Shown: positions 1-9,526 of the stretch, piece after piece
Position numbering within the stretch: the stretch's first letter is position 1
How the letters are laid out: each line of letters begins with the position of its first letter
DNA from: Thalassolituus sp034111725
GTDB lineage: Bacteria; Pseudomonadota; Gammaproteobacteria; Pseudomonadales; Oceanobacteraceae
NCBI RefSeq assembly: GCF_034111725.1
Contig: NZ_JAWUWR010000044.1
Coordinates: forward strand, 1-45,320
DNA: 45,320 nucleotides
Direction of reading: 5' to 3'
The notes under the pieces: model-generated
What the model was told of the DNA's origin: nothing
The model's input: the letters and a program-made list of their open reading frames with translations, nothing else
Databases searched by the model: none
Program-made: the position numbers and the translations under genes

Positions 1-1745
1 CCTTGACGACCTGCACGACCCCGTAATTGGTTATCGATACGACGAGACTCATGGCGCTCTGTACCTATGATGTGCAAACCGCCGGCTTCTAAAATTGCAT
101 CATGGCGTTTTTGCCATGCCGCTTTAATATCGGCAATCTGAACATCTGTCGGATTTGCTATAGCGGCAACTTCAGATTCCCAGTTACCACCAAGCATAAT
201 GTCGGTGCCACGACCGGCCATATTGGTAGCAATAGTCACTGTCCCAGGACGACCAGCTTCAGCAATAATCTGAGCTTCACGCGCGTTTTCTTTTGCGTTC
301 AACACGTTATGCGGCAACTTCGCTTTTTTCAGTACGCCCGAGATGTACTCAGAAGAATCAATCGACGCTGTACCAACGAGAACAGGACGGTTTTGCGCAA
401 CTACTTCACGAATTTCTTCAACAACGGCATCGTATTTCTCTTTACGCGTCGCGTAGATCACATCGTTGTAATCAATACGCTTAACTTCTTTGTTGGTAGG
501 GATAACAACAACGTCTAAGCCGTAGATTTGATGAAACTCGAACGCTTCTGTATCCGCTGTACCTGTCATACCAGAGAGCTTTTCATACAATCGGAAGTAG
601 TTCTGGAAAGTGGTTGAAGCCAATGTCTGGCTTTCTGCCTGAATGGTCACACCTTCTTTCGCTTCGATCGCTTGATGCAGACCTTCGCTCCAGCGACGAC
701 CAGGCATAGTACGACCTGTATGTTCGTCAACAATAACGATCTGGCTGTTTTGAACAATATAGTCGACGTTCTTTTGATAAATAGAATGTGCTTTTAATGC
801 CGCTGACACATGATGCAACAAACCTAAGTTAGTAGCTGCGTATAAACTCTGGCCTTCTTCAAGAATACCTTCGCTGGTTAGCAGGTCTTCGATGAACTCG
901 TGACCTTCTTCGGTAAGTTCAATCGTGCGTTGCTTCTCGTCGACAAAGAAATGGCCGTCGACCGTCTGTTCTTTCTCTTTGCCTTCATCCGCCGCTTTGC
1001 CCTGTTTCAACTGAGGGATCAGCTTGTTAATGCGACGATACATTTCTGAGCTATCTTCCGCTGCACCAGAAATAATAAGCGGTGTACGTGCTTCATCGAT
1101 AAGGATTGAATCCACCTCATCGACAATAGCGAAATAGAGTTCACGCTGGGCTTTATCTTCGATAGAAAACGCCATGTTATCGCGCAAATAATCGAAACCA
1201 AATTCGTTATTCGTGCCGTATACAATATCGGCTTTATATTGCTCGCGCTTTTCTTGAGAGTTTTGCCCCGGTACTACAATACCAACCGATAAACCAAGGA
1301 ATTCATACAAAGGACGCATCCACTCAGCATCACGACGCGCCAAGTAGTCGTTCACGGTGACAACATGAACCCTTTTACCGGTTAAGGCGTTTAGATAGGT
1401 AGGTAAAGTTCCAACTAAAGTTTTACCTTCACCAGTACGCATTTCCGCTATGCGCCCTTCATGCAAAGTGATGCCACCGATCATTTGCACATCAAAATGA
1501 CGCATTTTCATGACGCGCTTACTAGCCTCGCGACACACGGCAAACGATTCTGGCAATAGATCATCGAGCTTCTTACCTGCCGCTAGCTGCTCGCGGAACT
1601 CGGCTGATTTTGCCTTGAGCTGGTCGTCAGTCAACGACTCCAAGCTTACTTCAAACTCATTAATACGAGCAACAAGCTTGCCCATACGTTTTAGTTCACG
1701 GCCGTTCTTACTGCCGAAGATTTTACGAAATAAATTACCGATCAT
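1..1745 (-). CDS. secA: Preprotein translocase ATPase SecA (partial, C-terminal part beyond the left edge)
   Basis: SecA is the cytosolic motor ATPase that pushes unfolded preproteins through SecYEG. The frame opens with MIGNLFRKIFGSKNGRELKR and stays open for about 581 codons to the window edge, against about 900 residues for the full family. Visible landmarks are the Walker A region MRTGEGKT, the DEAD-like Walker B region VDEVDSILIDEARTPL, the NBD2 stretch TNMAGRGTDIMLGG, and near the edge GTERHESRRIDNQLRGRAGR. The C-terminal helical scaffold and any zinc-binding tail are outside the window. The start follows about 100 bp after the M23 peptidase gene on the same strand. No secM-like gene precedes it; that place is taken by the peptidase. 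The Shine-Dalgarno sequence is weak. Identification is secure; only the right boundary is real. Confidence 0.97.
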   Translation of the reverse strand, partial: MIGNLFRKIFGSKNGRELKRMGKLVARINEFEVSLESLTDDQLKAKSAEFREQLAAGKKLDDLLPESFAVCREASKRVMKMRHFDVQMIGGITLHEGRIAEMRTGEGKTLVGTLPTYLNALTGKRVHVVTVNDYLARRDAEWMRPLYEFLGLSVGIVVPGQNSQEKREQYKADIVYGTNNEFGFDYLRDNMAFSIEDKAQRELYFAIVDEVDSILIDEARTPLIISGAAEDSSEMYRRINKLIPQLKQGKAADEGKEKEQTVDGHFFVDEKQRTIELTEEGHEFIEDLLTSEGILEEGQSLYAATNLGLLHHVSAALKAHSIYQKNVDYIVQNSQIVIVDEHTGRTMPGRRWSEGLHQAIEAKEGVTIQAESQTLASTTFQNYFRLYEKLSGMTGTADTEAFEFHQIYGLDVVVIPTNKEVKRIDYNDVIYATRKEKYDAVVEEIREVVAQNRPVLVGTASIDSSEYISGVLKKAKLPHNVLNAKENAREAQIIAEAGRPGTVTIATNMAGRGTDIMLGGNWESEVAAIANPTDVQIADIKAAWQKRHDAILEAGGLHIIGTERHESRRIDNQLRGRAGRQ

Positions 1746-1843
1746 GAGGTTTAAGTTGTCCGTAATACAAATAGGTGCGCTGGGCAAAGTGCTAAAGGCT
1801 ACTTATAACCCAGAATGATGACAAGCGTATTGAGCAGGAAAGT

Positions 1844-2773
1844 TTAACGAGGCTTACGATGGATATACGCTGCGGGGTCAACTGTGCGACCATTTTTGTA
1901 TACTTCGAAGTGAACGTGCGGCCCAGTCGAGCGACCGGTACTACCCATAAGAGCAACGATATCGCCCTTACGTACAACATCGCCAACGGCGACTTTTAAT
2001 TCTTTGCAATGAGCATAACGAGTCTTGTACCCGTTACCATGGTTAACTTCAACCATGTTGCCATAGCCGTATCTATCATCGGCCCAAGTAACCACACCAG
2101 ATGCTACAGCGACAATATCTCCGCCTAACTTACCGGCAAAGTCGACACCGGCATGCCATGCTAGCGAACCATTAAAAGGATCAGTACGTTGCCCGTAACG
2201 AGAGGACATCCAGCCTTTTGTAATAGGACTACCGGCAACAAAGATATCGTTACTAAATTTATTCGCCGCCATAAGGTCATCGAGGACTTCTAACTGTTGT
2301 TCGCGGCTGTCAATGCGTTCGGCTAACTCATCTAACACCTGACCAATTTCTGGTGCTTGATAAGCTTGCCCTAGAGAAGTGGCCGGGCCACCCATGGCAG
2401 GTTCGATAGAAAAATCGAATTCATCGCTTTGCAAATCTGCCACATCAACTAGCCTCTCGCCTAAAGCATCTAGACGAAGCAACTTGCCCTGCATTTCTGC
2501 TAAACGTACCGTAAGAGCTTCTAACTCCTGATCGGTCTGTTTACGTATCTCTTGAAGCTCTTGACGCTGTTCGTCTAAGTCGCGCTCCCAAGCACGGGCT
2601 GCATTGAGATCCAAAACGCCTTCGTCAGTCAAGCGTTCGGCCAACCAATAGCCAGCCGCGCCCATAGCAAACGGCAGGGCAAATAGGATGCCCATAATCA
2701 CGTTCTTCGCTGATGAACCCAGCCTGTAAGTCCGGGATTCACCATGTCTACGGCCGACGATGATAATATTCAT
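1844..2773 (-). CDS. M23 family metallopeptidase with N-terminal membrane anchor and coiled coil
   Basis: Predicted periplasmic murein hydrolase or hydrolase activator of the LytM/M23 (peptidase_M23) family, 309 residues. A short basic N-terminus precedes one membrane segment at about residues 25-45, then a charged coiled-coil region (about 60-170), then the M23 domain. Zinc ligands H207 and D211 (HAGVD) and H288 (HVH), plus candidate catalytic H255 and H286, are all present, so the domain looks active. I chose the ATG at 2773 (MNIIIVGRRHGES) because the longer frame from 2854 would begin inside a strong hairpin and adds non-family sequence. It lies between lpxC and secA, an arrangement I recall from Pseudomonas. 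A role in septal or sidewall peptidoglycan remodelling is inference from the domain and the neighbourhood. Confidence 0.92.
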   Translation of the reverse strand: MNIIIVGRRHGESRTYRLGSSAKNVIMGILFALPFAMGAAGYWLAERLTDEGVLDLNAARAWERDLDEQRQELQEIRKQTDQELEALTVRLAEMQGKLLRLDALGERLVDVADLQSDEFDFSIEPAMGGPATSLGQAYQAPEIGQVLDELAERIDSREQQLEVLDDLMAANKFSNDIFVAGSPITKGWMSSRYGQRTDPFNGSLAWHAGVDFAGKLGGDIVAVASGVVTWADDRYGYGNMVEVNHGNGYKTRYAHCKELKVAVGDVVRKGDIVALMGSTGRSTGPHVHFEVYKNGRTVDPAAYIHRKPR

Positions 2774-2842
2774 AAGTAACTTCTTTCTACTACTATCCGC
2801 TGCGTTGAATAATCGCTGTTCGGCCTTTACAACTCTAAATAC

Positions 2843-2875
2843 GACAAAGGCCATAACGGAATTATGGCCTTTGTC
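2843..2875 (-). terminator. Perfect 14-bp hairpin between lpxC and the M23 gene
   Basis: The arm at 2843-2856 is exactly complementary to 2862-2875, with loop CGGAA. It lies 34 nt past the lpxC stop and 70 nt before the M23 start. Neither strand has a proper T-run after the stem, so it may be a weak terminator, an attenuator or an RNA processing/stability element. The inverted repeat is seen directly; its function is inferred. Confidence 0.55.
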
Positions 2876-2909
2876 TCAGGATACTCAAATTTGATTATGT
2901 TTCAATACG

Positions 2910-3815
2910 TTAACCAGCTGCTGGACGCATGTACGTAATCGGGGCTGCTTCTTCAGCAAACTCCACAAATTCCCATGCATCTTCATGCTGCAGCAACTCA
3001 CGTAGCAATCGGTTATTCAGACCATGACCTGATTTATGACCGACAAACTCACCAATTAGGCTATGACCTAACAAGTACAAATCGCCTACGGCATCCAAAA
3101 TTTTGTGCTTAACGAATTCATCGTCATAGCGCAAACCGTCTTCGTTAAGAACACGATAATCATCCACCACAATAGCGTTTTTCACGCTACCGCCCAGAGC
3201 CAAGTTCTTTGAGCGCATATACTCAAGATCTTTGGTGAAGCCAAATGTGCGCGCACGGCTGACTTCTTTCACATAAGACGTTGAGGAGAAATCCAGACTG
3301 GCCTTCTGGATACTCTGCTTAAATACTGGGTGGTCGAAGTCGATCTCAAAACTGACTTTGAAACCATTGTAAGGTACGAAAGATGCGACTTTATCGCCCT
3401 CACGAACTTCAATTTTGCGCTTGATACGGATAAACCGCTTGGGCGCATCTTGCTCTGCAATGCCCGCTGACTGCAGCAAAAAGACAAATGGACCGGAACT
3501 GCCGTCCATAATTGGTACTTCTTGCGCACTCAACTCAACAATAGCGTTATCAATGCCCAAACCTGCCATCGCAGACAACAAGTGCTCAACGGTATCAACA
3601 CGCGCATGGTCTTTAACCAAAGTCGTTGATAGCGTTGTTTCACCTACTTGCAACGCATTAGCCGGAATATCGACCACTGGATCTAAGTCGGTACGACGGA
3701 ACACAATGCCGCTGTTAACAGGAGCAGGTTTCAGCGTCAGGTAAACCTTCTCACCCGAGTGCAAACCAACGCCGGTAGCGCGGATTGTGTTGTTAAGCGT
3801 TCTCTGTCGAATCAT
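2910..3815 (-). CDS. lpxC: UDP-3-O-acyl-N-acetylglucosamine deacetylase LpxC
   Basis: Zinc-dependent deacetylase that carries out the committed step of lipid A synthesis in the cytosol. The 301 residues match the family's usual ~305. The zinc ligands are visible: H78 in VEHLL, H237 and D241 in KHKILDAVGD, and the catalytic H264 in KSGHGLNN; each is offset by one from E. coli numbering. The ATG at 3815 has an AGGA Shine-Dalgarno with good spacing. It follows ftsZ by about 100 bp and has its own promoter-like extended -10, so it can be expressed apart from the dcw operon. FtsH-dependent turnover is known for some LpxC proteins through the C-terminal tail; the tail here ends in TYMRPAAG. Confidence 0.98.
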   Translation of the reverse strand: MIRQRTLNNTIRATGVGLHSGEKVYLTLKPAPVNSGIVFRRTDLDPVVDIPANALQVGETTLSTTLVKDHARVDTVEHLLSAMAGLGIDNAIVELSAQEVPIMDGSSGPFVFLLQSAGIAEQDAPKRFIRIKRKIEVREGDKVASFVPYNGFKVSFEIDFDHPVFKQSIQKASLDFSSTSYVKEVSRARTFGFTKDLEYMRSKNLALGGSVKNAIVVDDYRVLNEDGLRYDDEFVKHKILDAVGDLYLLGHSLIGEFVGHKSGHGLNNRLLRELLQHEDAWEFVEFAEEAAPITYMRPAAG

Positions 3816-3864
3816 CGGACATTCCTGCCATTATTGAGCAAATTTCATACAAATTTAGTCGCGC

Positions 3865-3873
3865 ATTATAACA
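3865..3873 (-). promoter_or_regulatory. lpxC promoter, extended -10
   Basis: On the minus strand the sequence reads TG-T-TATAAT, a perfect extended -10, with TATAAT at 3865-3870 and TG at 3872-3873. It is 50 nt upstream of the lpxC ATG. No convincing -35 hexamer sits 17 bp upstream, which is usual for extended -10 promoters. Confidence 0.6.
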
Positions 3874-3913
3874 GCATTTCTCAGACACGCTACCGCGCGT
3901 TTGTTACATGCTG

Positions 3914-5080
3914 TTAATCAGCCTGACGACGCAAAAATGCTGGGATATCTAAATAATCCATATCCGGGCGACTGCTCACGTCTATTTGCTTAGCAGTGTT
4001 ACCTGCTTGGCGACTAATCGTTGGGCGCTCGAGCTGACGATAATCAGTACTACCATCGGCATTACGAGCTGATACCGTATTATCGACCACTTTAGTTGGC
4101 TTTGGTTCCTCAACGACTTTTTGTTGTTGACCTAAACCAGTAGCAACCACGGTTACTCGCAATTCATCCGACATTTCAGGATCAATTACAGTACCAACCA
4201 CTACCGTGGCATTTTCTGAAGCAAATTCTTCAATAACAGCACCAACTTCACTGAACTCACCCAGTGACAAATCAAACCCGGCCGTTACGTTAACAAGAAT
4301 ACCGCGAGCACCGCGTAAATCTACATCTTCCAATAATGGGCTACCGATGGCTTTTTCTGCAGCTTCGCGAGCGCGGTTTTCACCAGTCGCTACACCAGTA
4401 CCCATCATCGCCTGACCCATTTCAGACATAACTGTGCGCACGTCTGCAAAGTCGACGTTAATCATACCCGGACGGGTAATTAAATCGGCAATACCTTGCA
4501 CTGCACCTTGAAGCACATTATTCGCTTCTCTAAAGGCGTCTAACAATGACGTGCCCTTACCTAAAACGGATAACAGTTTTTCATTGGGAATCGTAATCAA
4601 AGAATCAACGTGCTCAGATAATAGAGCCAAACCTTGATTAGCGATTGCCATACGTTTTTTACCTTCGAACGGGAAAGGCTTAGTAACGACAGCAACAGTA
4701 AGAATACCCATCTCGCGAGCAACTTCTGCAACGACCGGCGCACCACCTGTTCCTGTACCACCACCCATACCGGCAGTAATAAAAATCATATCGGCGCCTT
4801 TAATCGCTTCCGCAATGCGTTCACGATCCTCCAGAGCAGCCTCACGACCGACTTCTGGATTTGCACCAGCACCCAATCCTTTTGTTAGACCATTACCCAA
4901 TTGGATAACAGAACGTGCTCCCACGTTTCGCAATGCCTGAGCATCGGTATTAGCGCAAATAAATTCTACGCCTTCGATGTTTCCAGCCACCATGTGTTGA
5001 ACCGCATTACCACCGCCGCCGCCAACGCCGATTACCTTAATAACAGCATTTTGTTGTAAATCATCAGCCAGTTCGAACAT
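3914..5080 (-). CDS. ftsZ: Cell division GTPase FtsZ
   Basis: Tubulin-like GTPase that polymerises into the Z-ring at mid-cell. The protein is 388 residues from the chosen start. The glycine-rich phosphate loop GVGGGGGNAV, the tubulin signature GGGTGTG (106-112) and the T7-loop region NVDFADVRTVM are present. The C-terminal peptide DYLDIPAFLRRQAD, which binds FtsA and ZipA in the family, is intact. I chose the ATG at 5080 (MFELADDL) because family members begin this way. An in-frame ATG at 5104 (MSHTREGD) has a better-spaced GGAG and is a real alternative. It is the last gene of the uninterrupted dcw run, 61 bp after ftsA (37 bp with the upstream start). Confidence 0.98.
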   Translation of the reverse strand: MFELADDLQQNAVIKVIGVGGGGGNAVQHMVAGNIEGVEFICANTDAQALRNVGARSVIQLGNGLTKGLGAGANPEVGREAALEDRERIAEAIKGADMIFITAGMGGGTGTGGAPVVAEVAREMGILTVAVVTKPFPFEGKKRMAIANQGLALLSEHVDSLITIPNEKLLSVLGKGTSLLDAFREANNVLQGAVQGIADLITRPGMINVDFADVRTVMSEMGQAMMGTGVATGENRAREAAEKAIGSPLLEDVDLRGARGILVNVTAGFDLSLGEFSEVGAVIEEFASENATVVVGTVIDPEMSDELRVTVVATGLGQQQKVVEEPKPTKVVDNTVSARNADGSTDYRQLERPTISRQAGNTAKQIDVSSRPDMDYLDIPAFLRRQAD

Positions 5081-5141
5081 ATCACCTTCTCTTGTATGAG
5101 ACATCGCATTATCTCCTATGCCGTGCGTTTAATATTTAATA

Positions 5142-6380
5142 TTAAAAATTGACTTTTATCCAATCTTTTATGCGCAAAAATACACTTTTTTGTTCATCAT
5201 CCGATCGGTTTGTAAATGTTTTATTGTTTTGTTGTTTTGCAGCAAACAAAAGCAGCCCAACAGCGGTTGAATAAATAGGATTATTAACTATATCGGACAG
5301 TCCAGTAACGCCATATGGTTTAGCTAAACGAACCGGCATATGGAATATTTCTTCCGCCAATTCGACCACACCTTCCATTTTTGCAGTACCGCCTGTTAAT
5401 ACGATTCCAGCAGCTACTAAATCTTCAAATCCGCTACGACGCAACTCCGCTTGAATAAGCGTAAATAATTCGTCGTAACGAGGCTCAACAACTTCCGCTA
5501 ACGCTTGTCGAGATAAATCTCGTGGAGGCCGTTCACCAACACTTGGAACCTTGATTGTTTCATCTGCTTTAGCTAATTGCGTAAGTGCGCATGCGTATTT
5601 CATTTTAATTTTTTCAGCATGCTGAGTTGGTGTACGTAATGCCATCGCAATGTCATTCGTTACTTGATCACCAGCAATTGGAATAACCGCCGTATGACGA
5701 ATCGAGCCATCAGTAAAAATTGCAATATCCGTCGTACCGCCACCGATATCCACCATGCAAACACCGAGCTCTCTTTCGTCGTCTGTTAATACAGCATAGC
5801 TAGACGCAAGTTGCTCTAAAATAATATCGTCTGTCTCTAGATTACAGCGCTGTACACAACGCTCAATATTTTGAATTGCATTGACAGAGCCAGTGACTAA
5901 ATGCACTTTCACCTCAAGACGAACACCCGACATTCCTACTGGTTCTTTAATCCCTTCTTGGTTATCAACCACGTATTCCTGCGGTAAAACGTGCAAAATG
6001 CTCTGATCTTGTGGAATTGCAACCGCCTGCGCAGCATCAATAACCCGTTCAATATCGGTCGCTGTCACCTCGCGGTCGCGCACTGCAACAATGCCGTTTG
6101 AATTCATCGAATGAATATGGCTACCCGCAATTCCAGCATACACTGAATGGATAGTACATCCTGCCATTAATTCTGCTTCTTCCACCGCGCGACGAATTGA
6201 ATGCACGGTCGATTCAATATTTACCACTACGCCTTTTTTCAGTCCGCGACTAGGGCTGCTACCTAAACCAACGACTTCGATATTGCCGTCGGCATCAACT
6301 TCACCAACGATAGCTACAATTTTTGAAGTGCCGATATCTAGGCCAACCAACATGCGCTTTTGTGGTACCTGACTCATCAT
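5142..6380 (-). CDS. ftsA: Cell division protein FtsA
   Basis: Actin-like ATPase that tethers FtsZ filaments to the inner membrane and recruits later divisome proteins. The 412 residues show the first phosphate loop GLDIGTSKI near residues 13-21, the second phosphate motif VDIGGGTTDIAI, and a C-terminal amphipathic helix (FLRIKDWIKVNF) that acts as the membrane anchor. The ATG at 6380 overlaps the ftsQ stop by 4 bp (ATGA) and is preceded by GGAG at good spacing. The very next codon is also ATG. Translational coupling with ftsQ is likely. Confidence 0.98.
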   Translation of the reverse strand: MMSQVPQKRMLVGLDIGTSKIVAIVGEVDADGNIEVVGLGSSPSRGLKKGVVVNIESTVHSIRRAVEEAELMAGCTIHSVYAGIAGSHIHSMNSNGIVAVRDREVTATDIERVIDAAQAVAIPQDQSILHVLPQEYVVDNQEGIKEPVGMSGVRLEVKVHLVTGSVNAIQNIERCVQRCNLETDDIILEQLASSYAVLTDDERELGVCMVDIGGGTTDIAIFTDGSIRHTAVIPIAGDQVTNDIAMALRTPTQHAEKIKMKYACALTQLAKADETIKVPSVGERPPRDLSRQALAEVVEPRYDELFTLIQAELRRSGFEDLVAAGIVLTGGTAKMEGVVELAEEIFHMPVRLAKPYGVTGLSDIVNNPIYSTAVGLLLFAAKQQNNKTFTNRSDDEQKSVFLRIKDWIKVNF

Positions 6381-7159
6381 CCTTTCTCCTGCAGAGACTG
6401 CCAGCCAATAGCGGCGCCTTTGCCATAACGTAAATCAACCATTGCCACATTTTGATTAGGCAACTTTTGTAATAATCGATGCAGACGACGTACTCGTTCC
6501 TCAAAGTGTCGACGCCCAAATGCAACCTGCCAATTATTTGATAAAACAATATCGACAGAGCCAGTATCAGATATAGTCAATTCAGTCACTGTCACACCCA
6601 TATCCGATAACATTTGTTGCACTTTACGAAATCCGCGAACAGCAATTTCGGTATATTCTGCATTGCTCTTTATCTTTGCCAAATTATCGGCATTAAAACC
6701 TTCTGGAATCGCCATTAAACTGCCATTAATACTTAATAACTTATCGTTATTCCAAGCCGCCATCGCGACATCTTCATATGCGCTAATAACTATTGTGCCT
6801 GGCCATTTTTTTCGTATAACAACATTGGTTAATAATGGCAGCTCAGATACTACATCATGAACCGTTTGCAAGTCCGCGGTGAAAAAACCTTGGTCTTTTA
6901 CCCAAAGTACTTTTTCAGTAATTTTTTTCGGTGTCCATACCGATAAACGTCCTTCTACTTCAATGCCGGTAATCGGCCACCGAACCATCATCCATTGTGC
7001 TGCATAAAAGCCTAGAACCAACACAATCGGGGTAACCAACCAAGCCCAATGAATTTTGATCGCGATGGTCGGCCAGCGAAATTCACGCGTAGGCTTTTCG
7101 ACCAAAGGTGTTGCCCCACGACGCGGCTCTTTTTTCAGCTTACGTGGCTTAGCCGCCAT
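6377..7159 (-). CDS. ftsQ: Cell division protein FtsQ
   Basis: Bitopic inner-membrane protein that links early and late divisome proteins through FtsB/FtsL. The 260 residues have a basic cytoplasmic tail (KPRKLKKEPRR), one membrane segment at about 38-58, a POTRA domain starting near ITGIEVEGRLSVW, then the periplasmic FtsQ beta domain. Sequence is less conserved than in neighbouring genes, as expected for the family. It overlaps ddl by 11 bp and ftsA by 4 bp. Confidence 0.94.
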   Translation of the reverse strand: MAAKPRKLKKEPRRGATPLVEKPTREFRWPTIAIKIHWAWLVTPIVLVLGFYAAQWMMVRWPITGIEVEGRLSVWTPKKITEKVLWVKDQGFFTADLQTVHDVVSELPLLTNVVIRKKWPGTIVISAYEDVAMAAWNNDKLLSINGSLMAIPEGFNADNLAKIKSNAEYTEIAVRGFRKVQQMLSDMGVTVTELTISDTGSVDIVLSNNWQVAFGRRHFEERVRRLHRLLQKLPNQNVAMVDLRYGKGAAIGWQSLQEKG

Positions 7160-8075
7160 GACGGAGCTTCGCTTCTTGCAATAAGCGCGTAACCAAATCG
7201 GTAAAACTCATGCCGTGTGCTCGCGCCGCCATTGGCACTAAGCTATGGTCCGGCATGCCGGGGCTAGTATTGGCCTCTAGCAGCCAGAACTGACCTGCTT
7301 CATCTTGCATCACATCGATTCGTCCCCAGCCCTGCCCGCCGAGAACATCGAATGCTTTTAAAGCAATATTTTGTAACAACTCTTCTTGATCCGATGCCAA
7401 TCCGCAAGGCAATAAATACTGGGTATCATTGGCTTGGTATTTAGCGTCGTAATCGTAAAACTCATGACTGGTTTTAAGTTGAATGACAGGTAATGCCTCA
7501 CCATCGACAATCGCTACCGTAAATTCTTTGCCCTGCACCCAACGCTCTGCTAACACCATGCCATCGTACTGACACGCGAATTCGTAACTGGCTTTTAAAT
7601 CATCGGCGTTGTGAACTCGACGCATGCCAATACTTGAACCTTCACGCGCTGGTTTTACAATGGCATTACCATCCAACTGCTTAGAAATTTCATCCCAGTC
7701 GCAATATTGGCTAAGCAAAAAAGCCGGAGGAGTCGGCAACCCTGCGGCCATCCAAATCATTTTGGTACGCCATTTATCCATTGCTAATGCAGATGCCATA
7801 ACACCACTACCGGTGTAAGGTTTATTCATCCACTCTAAAACACCTTGAATAGTGCCATCTTCGCCACCGCGACCATGCAACGCGATAAAAGCAACATCGA
7901 ATTCAATATCAGTTAATTGGTGAATCGCATGATCCTGAATATCAACCGCTTCAACATTCGCTCCTGCTTCAACTAAAGTGCGATAAACTTCACCACCACT
8001 TTTTAATGAGACTTCACGCTCTGCTGATGTTCCGCCCATAAGAACGACGATTTTTCCTAGATCTTGCACCTTCAC
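7149..8075 (-). CDS. ddlB: D-alanine--D-alanine ligase
   Basis: ATP-grasp ligase that makes the D-Ala-D-Ala dipeptide added by MurF. The 308 residues match DdlB length. Visible motifs are LMGGTSAEREVSL at the N-terminus, HGRGGEDGTIQG (67-78), and the C-terminal magnesium/ATP region DVMQDEAG...LLEANTSPGM. The start is GTG at 8075, overlapping the murC stop by 4 bp (GTGA), with an AAGAGG Shine-Dalgarno seven bases upstream. Placement inside dcw supports the DdlB form. Confidence 0.97.
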   Translation of the reverse strand: MKVQDLGKIVVLMGGTSAEREVSLKSGGEVYRTLVEAGANVEAVDIQDHAIHQLTDIEFDVAFIALHGRGGEDGTIQGVLEWMNKPYTGSGVMASALAMDKWRTKMIWMAAGLPTPPAFLLSQYCDWDEISKQLDGNAIVKPAREGSSIGMRRVHNADDLKASYEFACQYDGMVLAERWVQGKEFTVAIVDGEALPVIQLKTSHEFYDYDAKYQANDTQYLLPCGLASDQEELLQNIALKAFDVLGGQGWGRIDVMQDEAGQFWLLEANTSPGMPDHSLVPMAARAHGMSFTDLVTRLLQEAKLRHGG

Positions 8076-9526
8076 GCCTCCACCTCTTTAAGCCATAACG
8101 GTAATTGGTCGGTTAAAGTAATCGCCAAACCGCCGATATCTCCAGCGCCTTGGGTTAACAATAAATCGCCGGGCTTTAATACACGCTTTAGAGGCAGCTC
8201 TAGCGATTCATCCCGTTCGATAAAAATTGGATCAACAGGACCACGCTGACGAATACTTCCGCATAGCGAACGGCCATCCGCACCAGCAATCGGCTTTTCA
8301 CCTGCAGGATAAACATCCATTAACAGCAAGACATCGGCATCGGCTAATACGCGTACGAAATCTTCGTATAAATCACGCGTGCGACTGTAACGATGAGGTT
8401 GGAAAATCATGACTAAACGACGATCCGGAAATCCTTTACGAATTGCGTCTAACGTCACTTCAAGTTCACGCGGGTGATGACCATAATCATCCACCAACAT
8501 CACATCACCATCAGCGAAAGGAAATTCTCCGCAAACTTGGAATCGACGGCCGACACCGGCAAATTTTTCTAACGCAACGACAATCGCGTTATCGGCAACG
8601 CCTTCGTCATCAGCAACAGCAATTGCTGCCAGAGCATTCAGTACATTGTGCTTTCCTGGCATACGCATACGAATTTCTAACGGATCTCGATCTCCCGGAC
8701 GCTGCACAACAAACGAGGTAAATAAACCGTCCTGACATAATTCAGTAGCACGATAGTCGGCACCGTCGTCGAAGCCGTAAGTCACAAATTGACGACTGAT
8801 TCGCGGCAAAATACTGCGGACGTTTTCGTCGTCTACGCAGACTACGGCTAAACCGTAAAACGGTAAGTTGTGCAAAAATTCAACAAAGGTATTTTTTAGT
8901 TGCTCGAAATCGCCACCGTATGTGGACATGTGATCCGCATCGATATTCGTAACAATCGAAACCATTGGTTGAAGGTGTAGAAAACTCGCGTCACTTTCAT
9001 CTGCCTCAGCAACGAGATAACGACTTTGCCCCATACGTGCATTTGTGCCGGCACTATTTAATTTACCGCCAATCACAAATGTTGGATCTAAATCCGCTTC
9101 TGCTAAAATCGATGTAACTAAGCTAGTTGTCGTCGTTTTTCCGTGAGTACCTGCAACTGCAATACCATGGCGGAAGCGCATCAATTCGGCCAACATTTCA
9201 GCACGCCGTACTACAGGAATGCGTAATTCTAATGCCGCATTAATTTCAGGATTGCTTGCATCAATAGCCGTCGATACAACAAGGACGTCCGCATTTTTAA
9301 CATTGTCAGCATCATGTCCAATTATGACTTTAGCGCCGAGCTGTACCAAACGCTCCGTTACACTGGACGCTTTTAAATCTGAACCGGTGATTTGATATCC
9401 TTGGTTCAGCAATACCTCGGCAATACCACACATACCAGCACCGCCAATTCCAACAAAATGGATGACGCGAACACGGCGCATTTCTGGAATCATGCTCACC
9501 AAGCTTGATGGCGACTTATTGCTCAC
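8072..9526 (-). CDS. murC: UDP-N-acetylmuramate--L-alanine ligase MurC
   Basis: Cytoplasmic Mur ligase that adds L-Ala to UDP-MurNAc, the first amino acid of the stem peptide. From the chosen start it is 484 residues. An N-terminal Rossmann motif (HFVGIGGAGMCGIAEVL), the ATP loop GTHGKTTT (126-133) and the substrate region around EADESDASFLHL are present. I chose GTG at 9526 because it gives the same 11-residue lead before (M/V)IPEMRRVR as E. coli MurC and has AAGAGG at seven bases. A TTG six bases upstream has no room for a Shine-Dalgarno. It overlaps murG by 11 bp. Confidence 0.97.
   Translation of the reverse strand: MSNKSPSSLVSMIPEMRRVRVIHFVGIGGAGMCGIAEVLLNQGYQITGSDLKASSVTERLVQLGAKVIIGHDADNVKNADVLVVSTAIDASNPEINAALELRIPVVRRAEMLAELMRFRHGIAVAGTHGKTTTTSLVTSILAEADLDPTFVIGGKLNSAGTNARMGQSRYLVAEADESDASFLHLQPMVSIVTNIDADHMSTYGGDFEQLKNTFVEFLHNLPFYGLAVVCVDDENVRSILPRISRQFVTYGFDDGADYRATELCQDGLFTSFVVQRPGDRDPLEIRMRMPGKHNVLNALAAIAVADDEGVADNAIVVALEKFAGVGRRFQVCGEFPFADGDVMLVDDYGHHPRELEVTLDAIRKGFPDRRLVMIFQPHRYSRTRDLYEDFVRVLADADVLLLMDVYPAGEKPIAGADGRSLCGSIRQRGPVDPIFIERDESLELPLKRVLKPGDLLLTQGAGDIGGLAITLTDQLPLWLKEVEA

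Noticed and set aside
2774..2854. 27-residue N-terminal extension of the M23 peptidase from an ATG at 2854
   Set aside because: That ATG lies inside the 14-bp hairpin and the extension has no family-like sequence; the ATG at 2773 is better.
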